From CBDEGU01 sp965238045 (GTDB taxonomy: Bacteria > Acidobacteriota > Terriglobia > Bryobacterales > UBA6623), in NCBI GenBank assembly GCA_965238045.1, contig CBDEGU010000010.1, positions 496,001 through 560,000 on the forward strand: a stretch of DNA of 64,000 bases, read 5' to 3'. The notes beneath the pieces were generated by a model, which was not told the DNA's origin, did not search any database, and worked only from the letters and a program-made list of their open reading frames with translations. Shown here one piece after another: positions 9,638 through 19,036 of the stretch; the first letter of the stretch is position 1; the number at the start of each line of letters is the position of its first letter. The position numbers and the translations under genes were made by a program.

Positions 9638-10525
9638 ATGGCTCAGCAGTTGAGCAACGAAGAGCAGCAAAAAATCGCGGCCGGCTATGTCGCCGAGCTG
9701 CGAGACTTCCATCGCCGTGCCCAAGAGCTTGGGCTTGACGATGTGGCGGACTATCTTTGGTACCACACCGTCGATCTCGGCGCAGGTCTGGTCACCCCCG
9801 GTCTCTACGATTTTCGCTCCTGTATCGACGATTTTGGTTTTCCGGCCGAGATGACCGCCATGACGGCGCTCGATGTCGGTTCGGCAACCGGGTTCTTCGC
9901 CTTCGAGTTCGAAAGACGCGGCGCCTCGGTCGTGTCGGTGGAATTGCCCTCCCTGCGGGAACTGGACCGTTTCCCCGGACAGTCGGTCGAGGACTCGCTT
10001 GCGAAGATCGAAAACATGGTGGATCCGAAACTGATGCATCCGGCCGGGGATCGAAGCAAGAAATTCAGTGCAGAGGAATACTACTTCAATCTGTTGGAGG
10101 GTCCGTTTCGCTTCTGCGCGAAAAAGCTCGGCTCGCGAGTCCAGCGGTGCTATTCGACCATCTACGACCTGTCGCCGGAAAAGCTGGGGCGGCCGGGTTT
10201 CGATTTCGTGTTCCTCGGAGACATTTTGCTCCACACGCTCTACCCGCTGCGGGCGCTGGCCGCCGGGGCAGCCATGTGCACCGGCACGCTGGTTCTTTCA
10301 CAGCACATTCCGGAAAACGGCGGGCAGGGTCCGGCGATGCTATGGGTCGGCGGAGACGACCCGCGTGAGGACGAAGTCTCCTGGTGGTGGCCGAACAAGG
10401 CTTGTCTTGTGGCGATGCTTAAGAAACTCGATTTCGCCGAGGTTACTGAGCTCGGCCGGCACAACGGCGTGCTGAAAAGCTCGGGCTTTGTCTACGAGCG
10501 CACCCTCTTGCGGGCGACGAGGTAA
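9638..10525 (+). CDS. SAM-dependent methyltransferase, CmoB/DUF1698-like
   Basis: A 295-residue protein starting at ATG 9638. ALDVGSATGFFAFEFERRGA near residues 79-98 is the SAM-binding motif I, followed by an acidic residue after the second strand (VVSVELP). FDFVFLGDILLHTLYPLRAL near residue 190 resembles the CmoB/DUF1698 group, which modifies tRNA wobble uridine or small molecules. The N-terminus is helical, with no membrane segment. The real substrate cannot be told: true CmoB needs carboxy-SAM residues that I could not confirm. It follows the YkgJ gene by 32 bp. Confidence 0.75.
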   Translation: MAQQLSNEEQQKIAAGYVAELRDFHRRAQELGLDDVADYLWYHTVDLGAGLVTPGLYDFRSCIDDFGFPAEMTAMTALDVGSATGFFAFEFERRGASVVSVELPSLRELDRFPGQSVEDSLAKIENMVDPKLMHPAGDRSKKFSAEEYYFNLLEGPFRFCAKKLGSRVQRCYSTIYDLSPEKLGRPGFDFVFLGDILLHTLYPLRALAAGAAMCTGTLVLSQHIPENGGQGPAMLWVGGDDPREDEVSWWWPNKACLVAMLKKLDFAEVTELGRHNGVLKSSGFVYERTLLRATR

Positions 10526-10576
10526 GGAGAGACCAGGAGATCGCGGCAGAGGGCGCGGGTCTCTGGCGATCCCGCG

Positions 10577-11937
10577 CTATTGTGTTTCCGGTGATTTCCG
10601 GGATCTCGGCGATTTCGGGGGTATGACGCCTGGCGCGGTCACGGTGGCGGATTCGTCTTCGGAGGTGTGAGAGAAGCTGACGCCGCGGCAAGGAATGGAC
10701 AGCAGACCTCTCACCGGCCGGGCGGGCGGGACGAGCGGCAGGCGGACGGCGTCTTCGACCATATCGCAGAGCGCGAACTCGCTCACGGCGCCCTCGGCGA
10801 CGGCGGGCGTGAAGGTGAGTTCGTGTCCGGCGATTTCGGGCAGCCGCAGGTGGAAGTCGACGGTAAGTTCATCTCCGGGGGAAAGGGCCGGGAGCGGCAC
10901 TCCTTCACGGCTCGTGTTGGTGCCGGAAAGATCCACGCCGCCGCTGTCGCGAATCTGAATGCCCACGATGGGCAGGCGGATCCGTCCGGCGGCACGGACG
11001 CTGATGCGCGCGACGATCGGCTTGCCGGCTTCGACTTCCGAGAGCCTTGCGCCCTGCTCATCGGTGACACGGATGCCCAGGACCTGGGCTCGCCGGTCGC
11101 CGTGGCGGTTGGGCTCCGCCGGCAGATCGGCGACGACTTCGGGTGGTTCGGGAGCCGGATCCTCCGTTGCGTGCTCCGACAGCTCTCGTGCTTCAAATAG
11201 GCCGAATCTTTTTTCACCAGCGCGGCCATGTAGTGCTGAGCCACATCGCGTGTCTTCCCCAACTCCACCACACGGCCCCGCTCCAGCCAGAGCGTACGGT
11301 CGCCGAGGGCTTTTACATCCCCGATGTTGTGACTGACGAAGATGACGGTGACGCCGCGATCACGCAGCGCGTGAATCTTGCGCATGCAGCGTTGTGAGAA
11401 ATAGACGTCGCCGACCGAGAGGGCTTCGTCGACGACGAGAATGTCGGGGTCCATCTGTACGGCGACGGCAAAGGCCAGCCGAACGACCATGCCGCTGGAA
11501 TACGTCTTGAGCGGCTGATCGACCGCCTCGCCGATTTCGGCGAAGGCAAAAATTTCGTCCAGGCGCTCTTGGATTTCCTTGTTCGAGAATCCGAGGATGG
11601 CGCCGTTGAGAAAAACGTTCTCGCGGCCGGTGAACTCAGGGCTGAAACCCGAGCCCAGTTCGAGAAGCGCGCTCAATCTTCCTTTGACCGCGATCGAGCC
11701 GGTGGTGGGTTGCAGGATTCCGGTGATGAGTTTGAGCAGCGTGGTCTTGCCCGAGCCGTTTTCGCCCACAACGCAGAATGTCTCGCCCTGGCGGATCGAC
11801 AAGGAAACATCGCGCAGCGCCCAATACTCCTTGTGATAGCGGCGCCGACCGAGCATCAGCAACTCCTTGACCCGGTCGCCGGGATGGTCGAAAGACTTGA
11901 ACTTCTTGCCGACGCCTTGCAGTGTGATCCAATCCAT
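10577..11937 (-). CDS. Wzt-like polysaccharide ABC transporter ATPase (frameshifted before its C-terminal domain)
   Basis: The N-terminal ABC domain is complete: Walker A GENGSGKTT (58-66), signature YSSGM, Walker B ILVVDEAL and the switch FVSHN. Such ATPases export O-antigen or other surface polysaccharide with a two-subunit membrane partner. After about residue 245 the frame shifts: the Wzt-type C-terminal carbohydrate-binding domain (LGIRVTDEQGARLSEVEAGK, then VGIQIRDSGGVDLSGTNTSR) is in another frame and ends at 10577. One extra A in the A6 run at 11209-11214 would join the two, giving about 453 residues. No permease gene is adjacent in this window. Either a sequencing indel or a real disruption. 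Confidence 0.82.
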
Positions 11938-11956
11938 GGCTTTCCGGCGGCCCAGC

Positions 11957-12012
11957 CTGTCATGCCGGACCTGTCATGCCGGGGCTGTAATGCCGAGTCT
12001 GTCATGAGAGTA
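11957..12012. repeat. Four tandem copies of a 14-bp unit
   Basis: Units of CTGTCATGCCGGAC type at 11957, 11971, 11985 and 11999, the later ones diverged. They lie between the divergent Wzt-like gene and the DUF58 operon. Possibly a regulatory repeat or simple slippage; no known motif was recognised. Confidence 0.65.
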
Positions 12013-12077
12013 GCGCAGCATGATCCATGCCGGTTCGACACTCCTGAGCCCCCAAGACCCTTTGCTACAGTGGTGGC

Positions 12078-12983
12078 TTGGAAGCACCCTCTCCACTGCT
12101 GGATCGCGCCGCCCTGGAGCGGCTGGAACGGCTGGCCATCCGCTGGCGGCAGTCGTTTCAGGGGCTGCTTGGCGGCAATAATGTCTCTCGCTACGCCGGG
12201 GTGGGGCACGAATTCCTCGACCATCGTCAGTTCCACCAGGGCGACGATCTGCGGGCGGTGAATTGGCGGGCCTACCTGCGGCTGGGACGTCTGTTTCTCA
12301 AGATGTTCCGCACCGAACCGCGCACTCCAGTGCGGTTGCTGCTAGATACCAGCGAGTCGATGGCTTGCGGCGCGACCGCCGAGGCTGAGGCGAAATTCAG
12401 CTACGGATGCCGGCTGGCGGCGGCGCTCTGTTATATCGGGCTGGTACGGCTGGAATCGATCGTGATTCAGCCCTTTTCGGACGGACTGGCGGAAAGTTTT
12501 CGCGCCGCGGGCGGACGGCATCGTTTCGCCCTGGCGGACAGTTTTATCAGCGGACTGCGCACTGGGGGACGTTCGGACTTCCAAGCCACCGTACGGCAAT
12601 TTCTTTCCGCGGGCCCTTCGCGGGGGCTGATGATTATCATCTCGGACTTCCTCGACGAAAATGACTGCTCCCCATCGCTTCAATATCTGGCGGACGAGGG
12701 ACAGGAGCTGCTGCTGATTCATCTGGCTGGGCCGGAGGACTGCGATCCGCAACGGCGGGGCGAATTCGATTTACTGGACGCCGAGACGGGCGAGAAAATC
12801 CGCATGAATATCGACCAGGAAATCGCCCGTGAATATGTGCAAGCCTATGACGAGCACCGCCGGGCGATTGAGTACACCGCCATGCGAAGCGGCGGCCGCT
12901 ATCTTCATCTGACAACCGCCCTGGAACTGAACGATTCACTCTATGGGGCGCTGATGTCGAGCGGGTCGGTGGCCCTGCAGTAG
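12078..12983 (+). CDS. DUF58 domain protein
   Basis: 301 residues, apparently from a TTG start; no better ATG/GTG in frame was seen. The DUF58 signature is present: YAGVGHEFLDHRQFHQGDDLRAVNWRAY near residues 39-66 and a degenerate VWA-like fold with LLLDTSESM near 96. These proteins usually work with a MoxR AAA+ ATPase and VWA membrane proteins, probably in assembly or maturation of envelope proteins. It is the first gene of a tight operon with two VWA-type membrane proteins (22-bp gap, then a 4-bp overlap). No MoxR gene lies next to it: the upstream neighbour is the divergent Wzt-like gene. Confidence 0.88.
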   Translation: MEAPSPLLDRAALERLERLAIRWRQSFQGLLGGNNVSRYAGVGHEFLDHRQFHQGDDLRAVNWRAYLRLGRLFLKMFRTEPRTPVRLLLDTSESMACGATAEAEAKFSYGCRLAAALCYIGLVRLESIVIQPFSDGLAESFRAAGGRHRFALADSFISGLRTGGRSDFQATVRQFLSAGPSRGLMIIISDFLDENDCSPSLQYLADEGQELLLIHLAGPEDCDPQRRGEFDLLDAETGEKIRMNIDQEIAREYVQAYDEHRRAIEYTAMRSGGRYLHLTTALELNDSLYGALMSSGSVALQ

Positions 12984-13005
12984 AGAATCACGGAAGACTT
13001 TCGCG

Positions 13006-15057
13006 ATGGGCCTGCTCAACCTTACGATCGCCGAACTTTTTACTGTTCTGATTCCGCTCAGCGGCATTCTCGTCGCCCTTTATTTCTACGATCGCTCCCG
13101 CAGAGAGCTGGTCGTCTCGACGCTGCGGTTTTGGCCGCGCCGGACGACCTATCCGATGACCACGCGGCGCAAGAAGCTGCGTCAGCCCTGGTCGCTGCTG
13201 CTGCAGTTGCTGGCGGCGCTGCTGTTGCTGCTGGCGATCGCCGATTTCCGGTTTCTGACGGGCGACGCTCCGCCCAGGCGTCATGTGGTCATTTTGGAAA
13301 CTTCGGCCGCGATGGGCGCCCGGAACCGTGACGCAGTGAACGATGGTCTGGCAGCCGGCATGCTGATGGACGTGGCCCGGCGGAGGACGATCGCCTATCT
13401 GCGGGCGATTCCCGCGGCCGACCCGGTGATGCTGATCCGTTGCGACGCGAACCCCGCGCTCGCGGTTGGCTTTACAACCGACCGGGAGAAGCTGAGACAC
13501 GCGATCGAGCAGTCAACCGCCGGCTGGACGGCGCCGCATCTGGCCGGGGCGCTTGAGCTGGCCAGAAGCGCCCTTGAACTTGCGGGGGAGGATGGCTCCG
13601 CGGCCGAGAGCGAAAGGAGGCCGGCGGGAGAGGTGGCCTACATCGGCGCCGCGCGGCTTCTCGAAACCGAGGCGGGCCGTGTTCATACCGAGCGGATTCC
13701 GCACTTGCGCTGGATCGGCGGCGGCGAACAATCCGGCGATGCGGGGATTCGAAGTTTGAGCGCTCTGCGGGAGGCCTCGGAAGCGGAGCGGTGGCAAATC
13801 GTCGCGGAAGTGGAAAACCACGGCGCCGTATCGCGGGCCGTGCGCGTGCGATTTTCGTTTAATGGGCGGGACCTGGGCTACAAGGCTCTTGAGGTGAAGG
13901 CCGAGACGGCGGAGGAAATCACGTTCCGTTTGCGCACCAAACGACGGGGAACCTTGAGAGCGACCCTAGAGGGCGAGGACGATTTCGAGGGCAACAACCG
14001 CGCTCAAGTTGAGCTGCCCGACTTTCAGACACACTCGGCGCTGGTGTATTCCAGCAGGCCGGAGCGGTTCGGCTCGATACTCACGGCCCTGCCGGGCGTG
14101 GAGCCAGTTTTTGAGAGGCCGGGCGCCTATTCCGCCCGAGCTCCGGCGGCGGATCTGGTGTTGTTTGACGGCGCTGTCCCCGGCGCTGTCCCCGGTGCGG
14201 TGGCGGGCACGGCGGCAGGGGCGGCGGCGATCTACCTCAATCCTCCGGCGGCGAGCACGCCGGTCAAAATCCTGCGCTCGGTATCGTCGGCGCGGATCAC
14301 TCGCTGGTCGGCGACGCATCCGATCGGGCGAGGCTTGCGAAGCCGTGATATCGTCGTGGACCGCGCGTCGGTTTTCGAGCTAGGTCCGGGCGATGAAGCC
14401 ATTGCGGAGACCGCCGCCGGGCCAGTGATCGTCGCCTTCTCGCAGGGCGGACGGCGCGACGTCGTATTTGGATTCGACCTGTTCCAGGAAGGGCTTGAGC
14501 AGCATCTGGCCGTGCCCCTGATCTTCGCGAACACGGTGCGCTGGTTCCTGCCGCCGGTGCTGCTAGGCAGGGAACTGCGCGCCGGCGCGCCGGGGGTCGT
14601 GGAGACTGCGGCCGCGGCCGAGAGCGAACAAGAGATCGAGATCTCGTCGGCGGAAAATCCCTACCTTCCCTGGTCGCTCGAAGACGGCAAGCTGCGCTTC
14701 TTCGTCGCCCGGCCCGGCGTCGTGACGCTTCGCACTCCCCACCGCGAGACGCGCTTCAGCCTGACTCTGCCGCAAACCGGGTCGCACCGTTGGGAGCCGC
14801 CCGCCCGGACGCTGCGAGGTGTTCCGCCGCCGGTTCGCGCCTCACAATCAGGCGACCCGCCGTGGTGGCCGTGGCTGGCGCTGGCGGCGCTGATTTGCTG
14901 GGCGGCGGACTGGAGGTACTACGGCCGGGGCGAAACCGCCAGCTCCGAGAGTGTGCCGGCGACGGGTGAACCTCCGGCGAGGGCCGGCGGAGCCTCGATT
15001 TTCGGCGGCTGGAATGCTTCATCCGAACCTGCACCGCGGAAGGAAGCGCTGCGATGA
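13006..15057 (+). CDS. BatA/VWA-type membrane protein
   Basis: 683 residues. The N-terminus is typical of aerotolerance BatA-N proteins: membrane helix at about 8-28, then FYDRSRRELVVSTLRFWPRR, then a second helix (about 65-82, LLQLLAALLLLLAIADF). A VWA-like domain follows (HVVILETSAAMGARN), with the MIDAS serines poorly kept, so metal binding may be lost. A C-terminal helix (WPWLALAALICWAADW, about 622-640) suggests the large middle part is outside the cytoplasm. It contains an Ala/Gly/Val tandem (VPGAVPGAVAGTAAGAAA). Start 22 bp after DUF58; its end overlaps the next start by ATGA, implying translational coupling. Confidence 0.82.
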   Translation: MGLLNLTIAELFTVLIPLSGILVALYFYDRSRRELVVSTLRFWPRRTTYPMTTRRKKLRQPWSLLLQLLAALLLLLAIADFRFLTGDAPPRRHVVILETSAAMGARNRDAVNDGLAAGMLMDVARRRTIAYLRAIPAADPVMLIRCDANPALAVGFTTDREKLRHAIEQSTAGWTAPHLAGALELARSALELAGEDGSAAESERRPAGEVAYIGAARLLETEAGRVHTERIPHLRWIGGGEQSGDAGIRSLSALREASEAERWQIVAEVENHGAVSRAVRVRFSFNGRDLGYKALEVKAETAEEITFRLRTKRRGTLRATLEGEDDFEGNNRAQVELPDFQTHSALVYSSRPERFGSILTALPGVEPVFERPGAYSARAPAADLVLFDGAVPGAVPGAVAGTAAGAAAIYLNPPAASTPVKILRSVSSARITRWSATHPIGRGLRSRDIVVDRASVFELGPGDEAIAETAAGPVIVAFSQGGRRDVVFGFDLFQEGLEQHLAVPLIFANTVRWFLPPVLLGRELRAGAPGVVETAAAAESEQEIEISSAENPYLPWSLEDGKLRFFVARPGVVTLRTPHRETRFSLTLPQTGSHRWEPPARTLRGVPPPVRASQSGDPPWWPWLALAALICWAADWRYYGRGETASSESVPATGEPPARAGGASIFGGWNASSEPAPRKEALR

Positions 15058-17618
15058 CGTTCGATCGCCTGTGGGTCTTGTGGCTATTGTCGCTGCCGGT
15101 GCTGTGGGCTGGTTGGGAGTTTCAGCGAACTGCGCGGCGGGGCGCGTTGCTGGTGAAGGCTCTGGCGTTCGCGCTGATCGTGCTGGCGCTCGCCGAACCG
15201 AAGTTGCGGATCTTTGAGTCCAAGGTCGCTGTGACCGCGCTGCTCGATACCTCGGCCAGCATACCGCCGGGTCAGCGAGAAGAGAGCCAACGACTCGCCC
15301 GGGAGTTGCAGTCGGCGCGGGGACGGAACGAACTTCGACTCTTGCGCTTTGATGAGACGACCCGGAGTGGGGATGGCCCCGATCCAGCAGGCGCCCCGGA
15401 TCCAGCAGATGTCTCTGGGCCAGCGGGCGTCGCGGCCTCGGCGGGAACGAATCTGGAGATTGCTTTGCGCAACGGCTTGGCGACGCTGCCTCCGGGCCGG
15501 GTCCCGCGCTTGGTGCTGATCTCGGACGGAAAAGCAACCGCCGGATCCGTGGAACGCGCCGTGTTTCAGGCACGCAACGCGGGCGTCCCGGTCGACACGT
15601 TTCTGCTCGAGGGCCGACCGGAGCCGGAGTTGCGCTTGCTGAGTTTGTCGGCGCCGAGCCATGCCTACGCGGGAGAGGACTTGCCGCTGGAGTTGCGCAT
15701 CGCCAGTCCGCGCAATACGAGTGCGACGGTCGAGCTCACCGCCGAAGGCAAGACGATCGGCCAGTCCCGGGTGGAGCTGGCGGCGGGTGAAAACCGCGTC
15801 GATGTTCGGGCCAAGCTCCACACCGAGGGAGCGGTGCTGCTGAGCGGCCGCATCTCGATCGCCAGCATCTCGACAGACAGGGCCCCGGCCGGCGATATGG
15901 GCGAGCTGCGTTTTGAGCACGTGGTCCGTGTGGAGCGTCCCAAGGCACTGTTGATCTCGGGAGAGGACCCGGCCGAGCAGACGCACCTCGAGCAGGTGCT
16001 TGCGTCGGCGGGGTTCGAGTCCCACCGCGGTGCGGCCGGCGACCTCTCTTCGCTCGCCGATTACCGCCTGCTGATTGCCGATAATCAAGATCTTGAAAAA
16101 TGGCCGCTGGCGGCGAAGCGCCCGGCGGAGGAGTTCGTGGCGCATGGCGGCGGCTTCCTGCTGATCGCGGGGGAGAATAACCTCTACGGCGAGCCCGCCG
16201 GGGACCGCGACGATCCGCTCGCCAAGATGCTGCCCGCCGAGCTGGCTCCGCCCCGCTCGCCCGAGGGCACCTCGGTCGTGCTGGTGCTTGATAAGTCGTC
16301 GTCAATGGAAGGCAAGAAGATGCAACTTGCCCGGCAGTCGGCGATCGGCGTGGTCGAGAATCTGCGGCAGATCGACCGGGTGGGTGTGCTGGTCTTCGAC
16401 AACTCCTTCCAGTGGGCGGTGCCGTTGCGCCCGAACCGCGCGCCGGAGGTAGTCAAGCAACTGATCTCGGGCATTATCGCCGACGGAGGCACCCAAATCG
16501 CTCCGGCCTTGCATGAGGCTTTTCGGCTCATTCGCGAGACCGATTCGGTCTACAAGCACATTCTGCTGCTGACCGACGGAATTTCAGAAGAGGGAGACAG
16601 TATCGCGCTGGCGAGAGAAGCGGCGAAGGAGCAAGTAACGATTTCGACCGTCGGCCTCGGTCAAGACGTCAACCGCGCGTATCTCGAACGGGTCGCCTCG
16701 ACCGCCGAGGGCCGATCGCATTTCCTGCTCGACGTCTCAGCGCTTGAGCAGATCGTGCTGCGCGACGTGATGGACCACACCGGTTCGTCGATCATGGAAA
16801 CCTCCGTAGTTCCCGAACAACTGGGCGAGGCGGAGATCCTCGACGGTGTCGAGATGGACGAGGCCGGTCCGCTGCTCGGCTGGGTGAAGTTTGATTCCAA
16901 GCCCGCCGCCGAGACGATCCTGACCATCGGCGAAGAGGAAGAGAAGGACCCTCTGCTAGTGCGCTGGCAATACGGGCTCGGACGCTCGGCGGTCTTCGCC
17001 TCCGACGCGAAAGCCCGCTGGGCCGCGAACTGGGTCGGCTGGGAGGGCTTTGACCGCTTCTGGACGAACGTGCTGCGCGACCTGTTGCCGCGCTCGCCCG
17101 CGACCGAGGCGGTGGCGCGCTATGAAAGCTCAACCGATGAACTGGTGATTCGCTACCGGGCTTCCCGGGCCAGGGACGAACCCGATTCCGTCCCATCGCT
17201 TTCCGTTGCACCGCCGCTCGATCTGTACGTGCTGGGACCGGGCGATTTTCGGCGCACGGCCACCTTGCGCCATGTAGCAGACAATGAATACGAGGCCCGC
17301 TTGCCCCTTGAGAATCGCTTCGGTCTGTTTCGAGTGCGTCCCGCGGCAAAGCTCGATCGCTTTCCCGAAATCGCCTTTTATCGCGCCAACAGCGAACTCG
17401 GCGACTATGGCTCGAACGCCCCACTACTCAAGAAGATCGCCGCCGAAACCGGTGGGCGGTTCCAGCCCAGCGCGGCCCAAGTGTTCGATGCCCAGGGGCG
17501 CTCGGTGCCGGCCTGGATGAATCTTTGGGCCGGTTTCTTGGCGCTGGCTTTGCTGCTGAGCCTCTTCGAACTGCTAGGACGCAAAGGCTGGCTCCCCTGG
17601 CTGCGCGGTTGGGTCTAG
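15054..17618 (+). CDS. VWA and glutamine-amidotransferase-like domain membrane protein
   Basis: 854 residues. N-terminal helices at about 5-20 and 31-48, a first VWA-like part (VTALLDTSASIPPGQ), a middle segment resembling the amidotransferase-like fold found in this group, and a well-kept second VWA domain from about 403 with MIDAS DKSSSMEGKK, then LLLTDGISEEGD. A C-terminal helix lies at about 821-840 (LWAGFLALALLLSLFELL). It overlaps the preceding gene by 4 bp. Large proteins of this architecture sit with DUF58 and BatA genes, and together they probably form an envelope complex; the exact job is unknown. Confidence 0.85.
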   Translation: MTFDRLWVLWLLSLPVLWAGWEFQRTARRGALLVKALAFALIVLALAEPKLRIFESKVAVTALLDTSASIPPGQREESQRLARELQSARGRNELRLLRFDETTRSGDGPDPAGAPDPADVSGPAGVAASAGTNLEIALRNGLATLPPGRVPRLVLISDGKATAGSVERAVFQARNAGVPVDTFLLEGRPEPELRLLSLSAPSHAYAGEDLPLELRIASPRNTSATVELTAEGKTIGQSRVELAAGENRVDVRAKLHTEGAVLLSGRISIASISTDRAPAGDMGELRFEHVVRVERPKALLISGEDPAEQTHLEQVLASAGFESHRGAAGDLSSLADYRLLIADNQDLEKWPLAAKRPAEEFVAHGGGFLLIAGENNLYGEPAGDRDDPLAKMLPAELAPPRSPEGTSVVLVLDKSSSMEGKKMQLARQSAIGVVENLRQIDRVGVLVFDNSFQWAVPLRPNRAPEVVKQLISGIIADGGTQIAPALHEAFRLIRETDSVYKHILLLTDGISEEGDSIALAREAAKEQVTISTVGLGQDVNRAYLERVASTAEGRSHFLLDVSALEQIVLRDVMDHTGSSIMETSVVPEQLGEAEILDGVEMDEAGPLLGWVKFDSKPAAETILTIGEEEEKDPLLVRWQYGLGRSAVFASDAKARWAANWVGWEGFDRFWTNVLRDLLPRSPATEAVARYESSTDELVIRYRASRARDEPDSVPSLSVAPPLDLYVLGPGDFRRTATLRHVADNEYEARLPLENRFGLFRVRPAAKLDRFPEIAFYRANSELGDYGSNAPLLKKIAAETGGRFQPSAAQVFDAQGRSVPAWMNLWAGFLALALLLSLFELLGRKGWLPWLRGWV

Positions 17619-17686
17619 CGGGCTGGGCTTAGCAAGACCCTGTTCGCGTACGCTCTTCGATACCGCCCTTCGATACCATACAGTCC

Positions 17687-18934
17687 ATGAGCAGCCCCCT
17701 GCCGCCCCTTCGGCGAGAACTAGACATCATGCCCTCACCCTCGGCCGAGCAGCCCGGCCTGCTGATCCGTGACCCGTTTCAGTACAGCAACGCGGTCATC
17801 ATCGTTCCGCCTCTGCTGACGCAAGGGTTGCCCTTGTTTGACGGCCAGCAGACCGAGCTGGACTTGCGGGCTCTGCTGACGCGACTGACCGGTGATCTGA
17901 ACGTCGGCGATCTGGTTCGCAGCTTCGTCGACACGATGCGGCAGAGCGGCTTCCTCGAATGCGAGGTGTTCCACGAGATGCGCGACCGCAAGCAGCGGGC
18001 TTTCGCCGAGGCCGGGGAGCGGCAGGCGGCGCACGCCGGCACTGCCTACCCGGCCGAGGCTGAGCCTCTGCGCGCCCAGCTCAACCAGTATGGCGCGACG
18101 CCCGAGGCGGCCGCCGCGCATGACGGTGATCTCGTGGCTCTGGCCGCGCCTCACGTGAGTCCCGAAGGCGGCTTCAAAAGTTACGCGGCGGCATACCGCC
18201 GGCTCAGCCCGGCCTATGCCGAGAAAACCTTCGTTGTTCTGGGAACTTCTCACTACGGCGAGCCGGAGAAGTTTGGGCTGACCCGCAAGCCTTACGTCAC
18301 GCCTCTCGGACGGACCGAGACCGACTTGGATTTCATCGACGCACTGGCGCGGGCGGCGCCTGGGTCGATCGTCATGGAAGATTATTGCCACGCAACAGAA
18401 CATTCGATCGAGTTCCAGTGCGTTTTCCTGCAGCACGTCGTCGGCAACCCCGGCGTCAGGGTGGTGCCGATCCTCTGTGGCCCGCTGGCCGAGAGCTTAA
18501 TGAACGGCAAAGCCCCGGAGAAAAACGACCAGGTCCGCCGGTTCTTTGACGCGCTGGCCGAGATGGCTGACACACAACGCAGTGATCTGGTGTGGATCTT
18601 GGGCATAGACCTGGCCCACATCGGACGCCGCTATGGCGACTCGTTTCCGGCTCATGTCGGCAAGGATCAGATGGAGGAAGTCCGCGAGCGCGACGAAGCC
18701 CGTTTACGCGAGGTTTGTGACGGCAACGCCGAAGGTTTCGTCGATCTGGTCAAGCCAAATGGCGACGATCTGCGGTGGTGCGGATATTCACCTGTTTATA
18801 CTTTTCTGTCCTCGGTGAGTGGCGTGAAGGGCCGGGTTCTGGAGTATGAGCAGTGGAATATCGACGATGAATCGGTGGTGAGTTTCACGGCGATGGAGTT
18901 TGTGCGGGCGGAGATACAGAGTAGCAGCTTGTAG
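17687..18934 (+). CDS. AmmeMemoRadiSam system protein B (Memo family)
   Basis: 415 residues with an N-terminal extension of about 125 residues before the Memo domain. The Memo part starts near GTAYPAEAEPLRAQL and has LVALAAPHVSPEGG, VVLGTSHYG, CHATEHSIEFQCVFLQ and GIDLAHIGRRYGD, which supply the conserved His/Asp/Cys residues of the family. In bacteria the gene often accompanies AMMECR1 and a radical-SAM gene, but neither is next to it here. The extension may be a winged-helix-like region (DLRALLTRLTGDLNVGDLV). The biochemical role of bacterial Memo is not settled. It stands alone, 68 bp after the VWA operon. Confidence 0.85.
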   Translation: MSSPLPPLRRELDIMPSPSAEQPGLLIRDPFQYSNAVIIVPPLLTQGLPLFDGQQTELDLRALLTRLTGDLNVGDLVRSFVDTMRQSGFLECEVFHEMRDRKQRAFAEAGERQAAHAGTAYPAEAEPLRAQLNQYGATPEAAAAHDGDLVALAAPHVSPEGGFKSYAAAYRRLSPAYAEKTFVVLGTSHYGEPEKFGLTRKPYVTPLGRTETDLDFIDALARAAPGSIVMEDYCHATEHSIEFQCVFLQHVVGNPGVRVVPILCGPLAESLMNGKAPEKNDQVRRFFDALAEMADTQRSDLVWILGIDLAHIGRRYGDSFPAHVGKDQMEEVRERDEARLREVCDGNAEGFVDLVKPNGDDLRWCGYSPVYTFLSSVSGVKGRVLEYEQWNIDDESVVSFTAMEFVRAEIQSSSL

Positions 18935-19036
18935 CTCTTCCTTTTGAGCTGTTGCTTCCGAGCCAGTTATGTGGCCGGACCGCTTATTGACGTGCGCGGC
19001 TCGGTTTGGGGTTGGTGAGCGCGCTCGCGCCACGGT

